From Marivivens sp. (GTDB lineage Bacteria > Pseudomonadota > Alphaproteobacteria > Rhodobacterales > Rhodobacteraceae): a stretch of 23,745 nt of DNA. The position numbers were made by a program, and so were the translations under genes. This document shows positions 7,713 through 16,653 of the stretch, piece after piece. The notes under the pieces are model-generated. The model was not told where the DNA came from and did not search any database. It saw only the letters and a program-made list of their open reading frames with translations. How positions within the stretch are numbered: position 1 is the stretch's first letter; the number at the start of each line of letters is the position of its first letter. Where the stretch lies: NCBI GenBank assembly GCA_024642185.1, contig JAHEBR010000011.1:1-23745 (forward strand). Reading direction: 5' to 3'.

Positions 7713-8243
7713 ATGCCGCTGTGGATATTCGGCTACGGATCACTTCTGTGGCATCCCGGTTTCGAACCGGCCGAACGGGTTCGCGCGCGTCTTGCGGGCT
7801 ATCACCGCAGTTTCTGTATGCTCTCGATCCACCATCGCGGGACGGTCGGGAAACCCGGCCTCGTTCTGGCGCTTGATGCGGTGGGTGGGAGCTTTTGCGA
7901 CGGATTGGCCCTGCGGGTGCGCGCGGGCGAGGAAGACACCGTCCTCGCCTATCTGCGCGAGCGCGAGTTGATTTCCTCGGCCTATGTCGAGACCACGGTC
8001 GGCCTTGTGCTGGACGATGATCGCAAGATCGAGGCGGTGGCCTATGTGATCGACCCCGATCACGAGCAATACTGCCAGTTCGACCTTGAGGAGCAGGCGC
8101 ATCGCATCGCCGGCGCGGTCGGCGGGCGGGGGCCGAACCCCGAATATCTGTTCAACACGGCCGACCATCTGGCCGAGCTTGGCATCCACGATCCCGACCT
8201 CGCGTGGCTTTGTGGTCGCGTCCGAGAGCTGACCGCCAGTTAG
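7713..8243 (+). CDS. ChaC-type gamma-glutamylcyclotransferase
   Basis: The product has 176 residues. ChaC-type enzymes cleave glutathione in the cytoplasm to 5-oxoproline and cysteinylglycine. FGYGSLLW (6-13) is the substrate-binding loop of the family, and RELISSAY (84-91) aligns with the REMI.. segment of E. coli ChaC, making E85 the likely catalytic glutamate. The ATG at 7713 has CGAGGG (7699-7704) eight bases upstream. It is divergent from the DUF2125 gene, so a 61-base region must hold the control signals of both; no convincing promoter boxes stand out. The 75-base gap downstream carries the promoter candidate of the next operon. The specific substrate (glutathione rather than another gamma-glutamyl peptide) is inferred from the family. 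Confidence 0.9.
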   Translation: MPLWIFGYGSLLWHPGFEPAERVRARLAGYHRSFCMLSIHHRGTVGKPGLVLALDAVGGSFCDGLALRVRAGEEDTVLAYLRERELISSAYVETTVGLVLDDDRKIEAVAYVIDPDHEQYCQFDLEEQAHRIAGAVGGRGPNPEYLFNTADHLAELGIHDPDLAWLCGRVRELTAS

Positions 8244-8256
8244 AGCGACAAAACGG

Positions 8257-8285
8257 TTGGGTTTCGCAGGCCGCCCGACTATGCT
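8257..8285 (+). promoter_or_regulatory. Possible promoter of the stator-like operon
   Basis: TTGGGT (8257-8262) and TATGCT (8280-8285) are spaced by 17 bases, ending 33 bases before the TTG start at 8319. Both boxes are partial matches, but the spacing and position are good. Confidence 0.4.
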
Positions 8286-8318
8286 CGCGCCAACAATAAC
8301 CAGACAGGAACCTGTGCC

Positions 8319-9488
8319 TTGACGGACATCAGGGAGCCCGAGGCCGAGCCGTATTTTTCGCGCCCCTTGCGCCAGATCACATCGATGCTGATTGCGCTCG
8401 GCCTGATCGGGGCCGGGGCCTATGTCGGCTTTCCAACGCTTGACGCAATCTTTTGGTCAAATCCCTATCTGAACGGGTTGATCCTTGCCGTGTTTTTCCT
8501 CGGCATCCTATCCTGTTTCGGGCAGGTCATTCAGCTGATGTATTCGGTCCAGTGGATCGAGGCCTTCTCGAGGGTTCAGGGGGGCGAAAAGCCGCCTTCA
8601 CTGCTGGCGCCCTTGGCCACGCTGATGCGCTCGCGCGGTGCGCGGATGCACCTGTCGCAAAGCTCTTCTCGTTCGATCCTCGATTCCGTTGCCAGCCGGA
8701 TCGACGAAGACCGCGAGATCACCCGCTATCTCGGAAGCACGCTCATCTTCCTCGGCCTTCTCGGCACGTTCTACGGGCTTGCGACAACCGTTCCGGCCCT
8801 TGTCGATACGATCCGCTCCCTCACGCCAAAGGACGGTGAAACCGGCGCCGAAGTCTTTGGGCGCCTGCAGGCGGGGCTCGAGGCCCAGCTGGGCGGCATG
8901 GGCACGGCGTTTTCGTCGTCGCTTCTTGGATTGGCGGGATCACTGATCGTGGGGCTTCTGGAACTATTCGCCGGCCACGGACAGAACCGTTTCTACCGCG
9001 AACTCGAGGAATGGCTATCGTCGATCACGCGCCTTGGATTTGCCAGTGGAGACGAGCTTGCTGCTGCAAGCGAGGGCGATGCCAGCGGTGCGGTGGCCCA
9101 CATCGTCGAACATCTCGAAGCGATGCAAATGATGTTTACCCAGACCGACATCAATCGCTCGCAGGTGGATGACCGGATGAACGACCTGATCGGCGCCGTG
9201 AACCGGCTGGCGGGCCAGCTGGAAGAGGGCGGCGCGAAAGACGCCATGCTCAAGATTGCCGAAGGGCAGAAGGAACTGATCGACCAATTGGCAAGCAGCG
9301 GGGTTGATGGCCTTGATGCCGAAAGCCGGATGCGCTTGCGGTCGATCGACGTCCAGCTTCTGCGCATCCTGGAAGAGCTTTCGGTTGGCCGACAGGAAAC
9401 CCTGAGCGAACTGCGGGGCGATATCGCGGGCCTGACACGCGCTCTCAGGCAGGGGCGTGGGCGACCTGACAGCGCCGGCCGGAGCTGA
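8319..9488 (+). CDS. MotA/TolQ/ExbB family proton-channel protein
   Basis: The product has 389 residues. The start is a TTG at 8319 behind CAGGAA; no in-frame ATG fits better. Four membrane segments are visible (about 20-40, 52-74, 138-160, 196-218), as in MotA rather than the three of ExbB/TolQ. LGLLGTFYGL in the third segment and MGTAFSSSLLGL in the fourth hold T150 and T196, which match the conserved threonines of ExbB/TolQ channels. Residues 219-389 form a charged, helical cytoplasmic tail. The family forms pentameric inner-membrane channels that use the proton gradient to turn or push a dimeric partner. That partner is the next gene, two bases downstream. No flagellar, ton or tol genes are nearby, so the work it drives is unknown. 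A tail on the A subunit recalls ZorA of the Zorya system. Confidence 0.9.
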   Translation: MTDIREPEAEPYFSRPLRQITSMLIALGLIGAGAYVGFPTLDAIFWSNPYLNGLILAVFFLGILSCFGQVIQLMYSVQWIEAFSRVQGGEKPPSLLAPLATLMRSRGARMHLSQSSSRSILDSVASRIDEDREITRYLGSTLIFLGLLGTFYGLATTVPALVDTIRSLTPKDGETGAEVFGRLQAGLEAQLGGMGTAFSSSLLGLAGSLIVGLLELFAGHGQNRFYRELEEWLSSITRLGFASGDELAAASEGDASGAVAHIVEHLEAMQMMFTQTDINRSQVDDRMNDLIGAVNRLAGQLEEGGAKDAMLKIAEGQKELIDQLASSGVDGLDAESRMRLRSIDVQLLRILEELSVGRQETLSELRGDIAGLTRALRQGRGRPDSAGRS

Positions 9489-9490
9489 CG

Positions 9491-11671
9491 ATGGCGCTGA
9501 GCCAAAAAGGCGGAAACAGATTTCAGGCCAATATCTGGCCTGGTTTCGTCGACGCGATGACCGGGCTTCTGCTTGTTCTGATGTTCGTTCTGACCATCTT
9601 TATGGTCATCCAATTCGTGCTGCGCGAGACGATCACCGGGCAGGAATCCAAACTCAGCCAACTTACCGCCGAAATCAGCGCCCTGACCGAGGCATTGGGT
9701 CTGGAACGCGATCGCTCGTCAGCGCTGGCGGGGCAGGTGGGAAGCCTGACCTCGACCCTCAGCGATCTGAATGATCAAAGCTCGGCGCAGGCGGCCCTCA
9801 TTGCGGCACTTACCGCCGAACGGGACGCGCAGGCCATTGCTCTGGCCGAGGCGGAAAACCGGATTACCGGATTTGAAGCGCAGGTGGCGGGGCTTTTGGC
9901 GCAACGCGCCGATCTTCGCGATCAGGTGGCGGGGCTAGAGGCCGATCAGACCCGCATGATCGACGAACAGGAGGCGCTGAACCTCGCGCTGGCGCAGGCC
10001 CGCGACGAGATCGACGCCTCTGCCGAAGCGGCCCGCCTTGCCGCCGCCCGCCGTGAGGCGCTCGAGGCTTTGGTCGCCGATCTCAACGCCAATTCCGACA
10101 GTAATGCCGAGAAGATTTCAGAGCTCGAGGCGGCTGCGCTTGCCGATGCCGCCGCGGCCGAGGCGCTGCGCCAGAAACTCGCCGATGCTGATGCCGAGCT
10201 GACCGCCATGACCCTTGCCCTAGAGGCCCAGCGCAAGAAGGCCGAGGACACATTGACCCTTCTCGCCGCCGCGGATGCCGCTCGGGAGAACCTCGATATA
10301 AATCTTGCCAACGCGCTTTTGGCACAGGCGCAGGCGGAAGCCGCGCTTGAGCGTATGAAGGCCGACAGTGGCGATCTGGATGCACGGTTGGCGGCGGCAT
10401 TGTCGCTTCAGGATGCCACCGAGGCCCAGCTCGAAGAGGCGCGTGCAGCGTTGGCTGCCGTTGAAACCAGCAACCAAGATCTGACCGTCCGCTTGGCAGC
10501 CGCAATTGCCGCGCGCGACGCCGCCTCCACCAGCCTCGACACGGTGCAGGCCGCGCTCGACAAGGCGCTCGAGGACGGCCGGTTGAGCGAAGCCGACCTG
10601 CAAAGCCGCCTTGCCGCCGCCCTTCTCGCGAAGGAAGCTCTGGCGCAGGAAATCGCAGCCGCGGCCGCCGCCGGGGATCAGGCCGAGGCCGACAAGCTAT
10701 CGCTTGAGGAACGGTTGGCCGAGGCGCTGTTGGCGCGGCAGGCGCTTGAGGCCAAAGTGGCGGCGTTGTCGGAAACGCAGGATGAGACAGCGCAGAGCCG
10801 TGCCGACCTTGAGGGGCGGCTCGCCGAGGCACTGGCGGCGATCGCCGCTGCGCGGGCCGACGCCACCGAAATCATGACCGAACGCGAGCGGCAGGCTGCC
10901 CTCTTGGCGCAGGCCAACAAAGAGCTTTCGGCCGAGCAGGCCTTGTCCGCCGAAAGCCAGCGTCAGGTCGCGCTTCTGAACGAACAGGTTGTCGAGCTGC
11001 GCCGCCAGATCGCCACGCTGCAAACGCTATTGGACATTGCCGATCAAGTTGATGCGGAATCCAAAGTCCAGATCGAATCCCTTGGTGCCCAGCTCAACAC
11101 CGCGCTCGCCCGCGTCGCCAGCGAAGAGCGGCAGCGCCGGGCGCTGGAAGAGGCCGAACGCATCCGCCTTGAGGCCGAGAAGGCGCGGCTTGAGGCCGAG
11201 GCGCGCGATCTTGAGAGCTACAAGTCCGAGTTCTTCGGCCAGATCCGGACTGTCCTTGCCGGTCAGGAAGGCATCCGGATCGAGGGCGACCGGTTTGTCT
11301 TCTCGTCCGAGGTTCTGTTCGAGACCGCCCGCGCGGACCTCTCTGACGCAGGGCGGGCGGAAATGGCCAAGGTGGCGGCGATCCTGCGGACGATTTCCGA
11401 TGAAATCCCGCCTGAGATCGACTGGATCATCCGCGTCGATGGCCATACCGACAATGTGCCGTTGTCGGGCGGCGGGCTCTATCGGAATAACTGGGAGCTG
11501 AGTCAGGCCCGCGCCCTGTCGGTTGTGGTCTACATGGTCGAACAGGAAGGCATCGACCCACAGCGCCTTTCGGCCAACGGCTTTGGCGAATACCAGCCGA
11601 TCAACCCCGACGATACGCCCGAAGCACGGGCGCAGAACCGGCGGATCGAGCTGAAGCTCACGGAGCGATAA
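9491..11671 (+). CDS. MotB/OmpA family peptidoglycan-binding protein with long coiled coil
   Basis: The product has 726 residues. A single N-terminal membrane segment (about 20-44) follows IWPGFVDAMTG, placing D21 where MotB and ZorB carry the proton-binding aspartate. Residues 45-585 are alanine-, glutamate- and leucine-rich with few breaks, a periplasmic coiled coil. Residues 600-726 form an OmpA/MotB-type peptidoglycan-binding domain: DGHTDNVPL (650-658), NNWELSQARA (666-675) and NRRIEL at 716-721. The ATG follows the previous stop by two bases, so the pair is co-translated. The coil makes the protein about twice the length of flagellar MotB. It presumably ties an inner-membrane channel to the cell wall. 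A passive wall linker is an alternative, but the membrane aspartate favours an energised stator. A bidirectional terminator follows. Confidence 0.9.
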   Translation: MALSQKGGNRFQANIWPGFVDAMTGLLLVLMFVLTIFMVIQFVLRETITGQESKLSQLTAEISALTEALGLERDRSSALAGQVGSLTSTLSDLNDQSSAQAALIAALTAERDAQAIALAEAENRITGFEAQVAGLLAQRADLRDQVAGLEADQTRMIDEQEALNLALAQARDEIDASAEAARLAAARREALEALVADLNANSDSNAEKISELEAAALADAAAAEALRQKLADADAELTAMTLALEAQRKKAEDTLTLLAAADAARENLDINLANALLAQAQAEAALERMKADSGDLDARLAAALSLQDATEAQLEEARAALAAVETSNQDLTVRLAAAIAARDAASTSLDTVQAALDKALEDGRLSEADLQSRLAAALLAKEALAQEIAAAAAAGDQAEADKLSLEERLAEALLARQALEAKVAALSETQDETAQSRADLEGRLAEALAAIAAARADATEIMTERERQAALLAQANKELSAEQALSAESQRQVALLNEQVVELRRQIATLQTLLDIADQVDAESKVQIESLGAQLNTALARVASEERQRRALEEAERIRLEAEKARLEAEARDLESYKSEFFGQIRTVLAGQEGIRIEGDRFVFSSEVLFETARADLSDAGRAEMAKVAAILRTISDEIPPEIDWIIRVDGHTDNVPLSGGGLYRNNWELSQARALSVVVYMVEQEGIDPQRLSANGFGEYQPINPDDTPEARAQNRRIELKLTER
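10289..10864 (+). repeat. Degenerate coiled-coil repeats inside the MotB/OmpA-like gene
   Basis: Six protein-level repeats of the form (D/S/N)L..(R/N)LA.A(L/I) begin at residues 267, 295, 330, 369, 404 and 439 (bases 10289, 10373, 10478, 10595, 10700 and 10805). The spacings are 28, 35, 39, 35 and 35 residues: whole heptads except one, which has a four-residue insertion, the classic coiled-coil stutter. The codons differ between copies, so the repeats are old or selected at protein level. Confidence 0.75.
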
Positions 11672-11675
11672 AGAA

Positions 11676-11699
11676 AAACCCCGCCGGATGGCGGGGTTT
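11676..11699. terminator. Bidirectional terminator between the stator-like operon and clpA
   Basis: AAACCCCGCC (11676-11685) pairs perfectly with GGCGGGGTTT (11690-11699) around the loop GGAT. The plus-strand exit is TTTCTCGTTTCT; the minus-strand exit is GGTTTTTCTTT. It lies five bases after the plus-strand stop and 21 bases beyond the clpA stop, so it serves both convergent genes. Confidence 0.88.
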
Positions 11700-11719
11700 C
11701 TCGTTTCTGTCTGGTCGGG

Positions 11720-14047
<2,328 letters not shown>

Positions 14048-14213
14048 TTTCCGTGCTCCTCTCGATTTGGGGGCAGGGGGACCGATGGCCCGTCCTGACC
14101 GTGGCCTTCTATCTCTTAAGGTTTGGTTTTATCGCGGAACCTTCAAGGACTAATTTTGCCACAGCGATCACATTTTGGGTGATTACGGCAAATATCCCCC
14201 ACTTGGGATGTGT

Positions 14214-14981
14214 TCAAAATCGATCTTTTCGGCCCCGGATTTCGGCAAAGACCGCCACATCGCTCGCACCGGCCATGCCTATCGCCGCTTTCACCTCGGG
14301 CAGATCGGCCCGCAGGAAGGGGTTGGTCGCGATTTCTTCTGACAAGAGCGAGGGCACTGTCGCCTCGCCGCGCGCCCGTTTGGCGGCGATATCGGCGGCG
14401 CGAACTTGGAGCGCTGCGTTGCCGGGTTCGATGGTCAGGGCAAAACGGGCGTTGCTGGCGGTGTATTCATGGCCGGAGCAAACAATCGTTTCGGGCGGCA
14501 AGGCGCGCAGCTTGAGAAGGCTCTGCCACATCTGTTCGGGCGTTCCCTCGAAAAGCCGCCCACAGCCAAGGGCCATGAGGCTGTCGGCGGTGAAAACGGC
14601 GCCGATCTCGGGAAGGTGAAAAGCGATATGGCCCACGGTGTGGCCCGAGACGTCGATCACATGGGCCTTGAGGCCCAGAACGTCGATCATGTCGCCCTCT
14701 TTGACCGCCAGATCGAGCCTTGGCAGGCGATGAGCATCTGCCGCCGCGCCGACAACTTTCGCTCCATAGGCCTCGCGAAGCGGTTCGACACCGTCGATGT
14801 GATCGGGGTGGTGGTGGGTCAGGAGGATGAGATCCAGCCCCCAGCCACGCTCATCCAAGGCGCGCTGGATCGGGTGATCTTCGGGGGCGTCGACAAGGGC
14901 GGTCTGGCCTGTTTCCGCGTTGTGCAGAAGATAGGCGTAGTTGTCCGCAAGGCAGGGAAGGGTGACGAGTTCGAGGGGCAT
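14214..14981 (-). CDS. gloB: Hydroxyacylglutathione hydrolase (glyoxalase II)
   Basis: The product has 255 residues. It hydrolyses S-D-lactoylglutathione to D-lactate and glutathione, the second step of methylglyoxal detoxification. The metallo-beta-lactamase signature THHHPDH (55-61) gives H56, H58, D60 and H61; H114 in SGHTVGH, D133 in FTADS and H171 in CSGHEYT complete the two-metal site. The C-terminal region (about 175-255) is the helical glutathione-binding part seen in GloB. I chose the ATG at 14981, giving MPLELVTLPCLADNY; a frame open to 15071 would overlap the divergent gene. The ribosome binding site is not obvious. It lies upstream of clpA in the same direction, but 166 bases apart, so co-transcription is uncertain. 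Confidence 0.95.
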   Translation of the reverse strand: MPLELVTLPCLADNYAYLLHNAETGQTALVDAPEDHPIQRALDERGWGLDLILLTHHHPDHIDGVEPLREAYGAKVVGAAADAHRLPRLDLAVKEGDMIDVLGLKAHVIDVSGHTVGHIAFHLPEIGAVFTADSLMALGCGRLFEGTPEQMWQSLLKLRALPPETIVCSGHEYTASNARFALTIEPGNAALQVRAADIAAKRARGEATVPSLLSEEIATNPFLRADLPEVKAAIGMAGASDVAVFAEIRGRKDRF

Positions 14982-15042
14982 GGCAAAGTCACAATCGCTT
15001 GTTATGGTGGCGCCAGCCTGACGGAAAGGACTACGGCCTGCA

Positions 15043-15810
15043 ATGCACCTAGACGTGCTGGACCTGCGCAACTTTTACTACCGCAGCCCTCTGGGGCGGG
15101 CGGCGCAGAAGGTCATTCGCGATCAGCTCTTGGCGATCTGGCCCGAGGCCAAGGCGCAATGCGTGGTGGGCTACGGTTTCGCCGTGCCGCTTCTGCGGCC
15201 CTATCTGGGCGATGCACGGCGGCTGATCGGCCTGATGCCGGGGCCGCAGGGGGTTATGCCTTGGCCCGCCGGCATGCCCAATGTGAGTGTCCTGTGCGAA
15301 GAGGCGGAATGGCCGATCCAGACGGGTGCTGCAGACAAACTCGTCTTGATGCATGGGCTCGAGACATCAGAGAACCCCTCGGCGGTTCTCGACGAATGCT
15401 GGCGCGTTCTCGGCCCCGGCGGGCGGGCGGTGTTCATCGTGCCAAACCGCGCAGGCATCTGGTCGCGGTCGGACAAGACCCCGTTCGGCTATGGCCGGCC
15501 CTATTCGATGGGGCAGCTTGAAGCGCAGCTGCGCCGCCACGGATTTAACACCGAGCGGGCCATCTCGACGCTTTATCAGCCGCCCTCCTATAAGAAGATC
15601 TGGCGCCGCATGGCGGGGCTTTTGGAAACCGTCGGGCGGCATATGCCTGTTTTCGCCGCGGGTGGCGTTCTTTTCGTTGAGGTCTCGAAACAAGTCCCCG
15701 CGCCGAACAAGGGGGGGCTGGGTGAAGCAGTCCGCAGGCCGATGCGTGTTCTTGAGGGGATCGGCGCTGCAGAGCCGAAACCGAGCTACCGCGGGCCGGG
15801 CGCGCGCTAG
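15043..15810 (+). CDS. SAM-dependent methyltransferase-like protein
   Basis: The product has 255 residues and resembles class I (Methyltransf_11-type) methyltransferases. The glycine-rich motif I is present only as VVGYGFAVPLL (41-51) and lacks the usual acidic residue before it. LVLMHGLETSENPSAVLDECWRV-type sequence at about 101-122 and VLGPGGRAVFIVPN (122-135) are the typical motif IV and post-IV strands. The C-terminal third (NKTPFGYGRPYS region onward) is probably substrate-specific. The substrate is unknown. The ATG at 15043 has AAAGGA 12 bases upstream, rather far. It diverges from gloB across 61 bases, an arrangement I recall from related genomes. The degenerate motif I raises the chance of altered cofactor binding. 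Confidence 0.75.
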   Translation: MHLDVLDLRNFYYRSPLGRAAQKVIRDQLLAIWPEAKAQCVVGYGFAVPLLRPYLGDARRLIGLMPGPQGVMPWPAGMPNVSVLCEEAEWPIQTGAADKLVLMHGLETSENPSAVLDECWRVLGPGGRAVFIVPNRAGIWSRSDKTPFGYGRPYSMGQLEAQLRRHGFNTERAISTLYQPPSYKKIWRRMAGLLETVGRHMPVFAAGGVLFVEVSKQVPAPNKGGLGEAVRRPMRVLEGIGAAEPKPSYRGPGAR

Positions 15811-15923
15811 GTCAGAATCGGCCCGGATTCGGCATTCCTGGCCAAAGAAGCGCCTTTTGCGGAAAATATTTTAAGGGTGTTAGCGGGATCATTCGCCAAG
15901 TGCCTGTGATATATGGTTCCGGC

Positions 15924-15932
15924 TGGCATAAT
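15924..15932 (+). promoter_or_regulatory. Possible extended -10 promoter of the atp operon
   Basis: TGG-CATAAT (15924-15932) matches an extended -10 element, five of six in the hexamer. No good -35 box lies 16-18 bases upstream. It is the best candidate in the 282-base gap 15811-16092, about 160 bases before the atpH start. The rest of that gap holds an AT-rich patch (15859-15872) and the leader hairpin at 16018-16038, and I see no small gene in it. Confidence 0.35.
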
Positions 15933-16017
15933 TGCCGCAGATAAAGCGCTGCTAGGCGGTTGCCCCACACAAAAGGCTCTGCTACATCCGCCCTGATTTT
16001 ACGCCCCCGGACATTCC

Positions 16018-16038
16018 GAGGGCACCAAGGCTGCCCTC
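16018..16038 (+). other. Hairpin in the atp operon leader
   Basis: GAGGGCA (16018-16024) and TGCCCTC (16032-16038) pair perfectly around a seven-base loop. It may be enclosed by a weaker CCCGG (16006-16010)/CCGGG pairing near 16053-16057. No T run follows, so it is not a normal terminator. It sits 54 bases before the atpH start. Confidence 0.35.
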
Positions 16039-16092
16039 CTGCCGCTCGTCACCGGGTGAACGGACCGGGCCAAACACATCGGAAGGGTGGAC

Positions 16093-16653
16093 GTGTCCGA
16101 ACCAGCTTCGATCTCAACCGGCATCGCCAAGCGCTATGCCACCGCCGTTTTTGAACTGGCGAAAGAGGAAAAGGGTCTCAAGACCCTTGAATCCGACATC
16201 GATGCACTGGACGCCGCGATCGAAGGATCGGCGGATCTGCGTGCGTTGATCTCTTCGCCGCTCTACAGCCGCGAAGACCAGGCGAATGCCATGACGGCGC
16301 TTGCCAAGAAGATGAAACTCTCGGCGACCGTCACCAACACGCTCGCCCTGATGGCGTCGAACCGCCGCCTGTTTACCCTGCCCCAGCTGATCGCGGCGCT
16401 GCGCGACCGTATCGCTGAGGAAAAGGGCGAAGTGACCGCCGAGGTCGTCAGCGCGAAAGCCCTGACCAAGACCCAGGCCGACAAGCTTGCCAAGACGCTC
16501 AAGGCGCAGATCGGCAAGACCATCAAGATCAATGCGACCGTGGATGAAAGCCTCATCGGCGGTCTTATCGTTAAGGTGGGCTCGAAGATGATCGATACCT
16601 CGATCGCCTCCAAGCTCAGCGCTCTCCAGAACACCATGAAAGAGGTCGGATAA
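16093..16653 (+). CDS. atpH: ATP synthase F1 delta subunit
   Basis: The product has 186 residues, the usual length. Delta (OSCP-like) sits on top of the F1 head and ties it to the peripheral stalk. The GTG at 16093 gives VSEPASISTGIAKRYATAVFELA, the expected N-terminus, and has GGAAGG six bases upstream; the in-frame GTG at 16087 would sit against that site. The C-terminal signature DESLIGGLIVKVGSKMIDTS (about 153-172) is typical. First gene of atpHAGDC; its TAA overlaps the atpA ATG by one base (TAATG), indicating translational coupling. Confidence 0.97.
   Translation: MSEPASISTGIAKRYATAVFELAKEEKGLKTLESDIDALDAAIEGSADLRALISSPLYSREDQANAMTALAKKMKLSATVTNTLALMASNRRLFTLPQLIAALRDRIAEEKGEVTAEVVSAKALTKTQADKLAKTLKAQIGKTIKINATVDESLIGGLIVKVGSKMIDTSIASKLSALQNTMKEVG

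Noticed and set aside
7652..7714. Longer start for the DUF2125 protein at 7714
   Set aside because: It would overlap the ggct start codon, and the shorter form begins directly with a typical membrane-anchor sequence.
8319..11671. A complete Zorya defence system
   Set aside because: Only ZorA/ZorB-like genes are present. The flanks are ggct and clpA, with no zorC, zorD or zorE-like gene, and nothing else suggests a defence island.
14142..14147. Minus-strand CTTGAA upstream of clpA as a heat-shock (RpoH) -35 box
   Set aside because: The nearest -10-like sequence (CCTTAA) is about 20 bases away and matches poorly, so I cannot support a heat-shock promoter.
14194..14209. Hairpin just after gloB (ATCCC/GGGAT) as a terminator
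   Set aside because: The stem is only five base pairs and is followed by a weak T run.
15815..15830. GAATC/GATTC hairpin after the methyltransferase-like gene
   Set aside because: It is a five-base-pair stem with no T tract; too weak to call a terminator.
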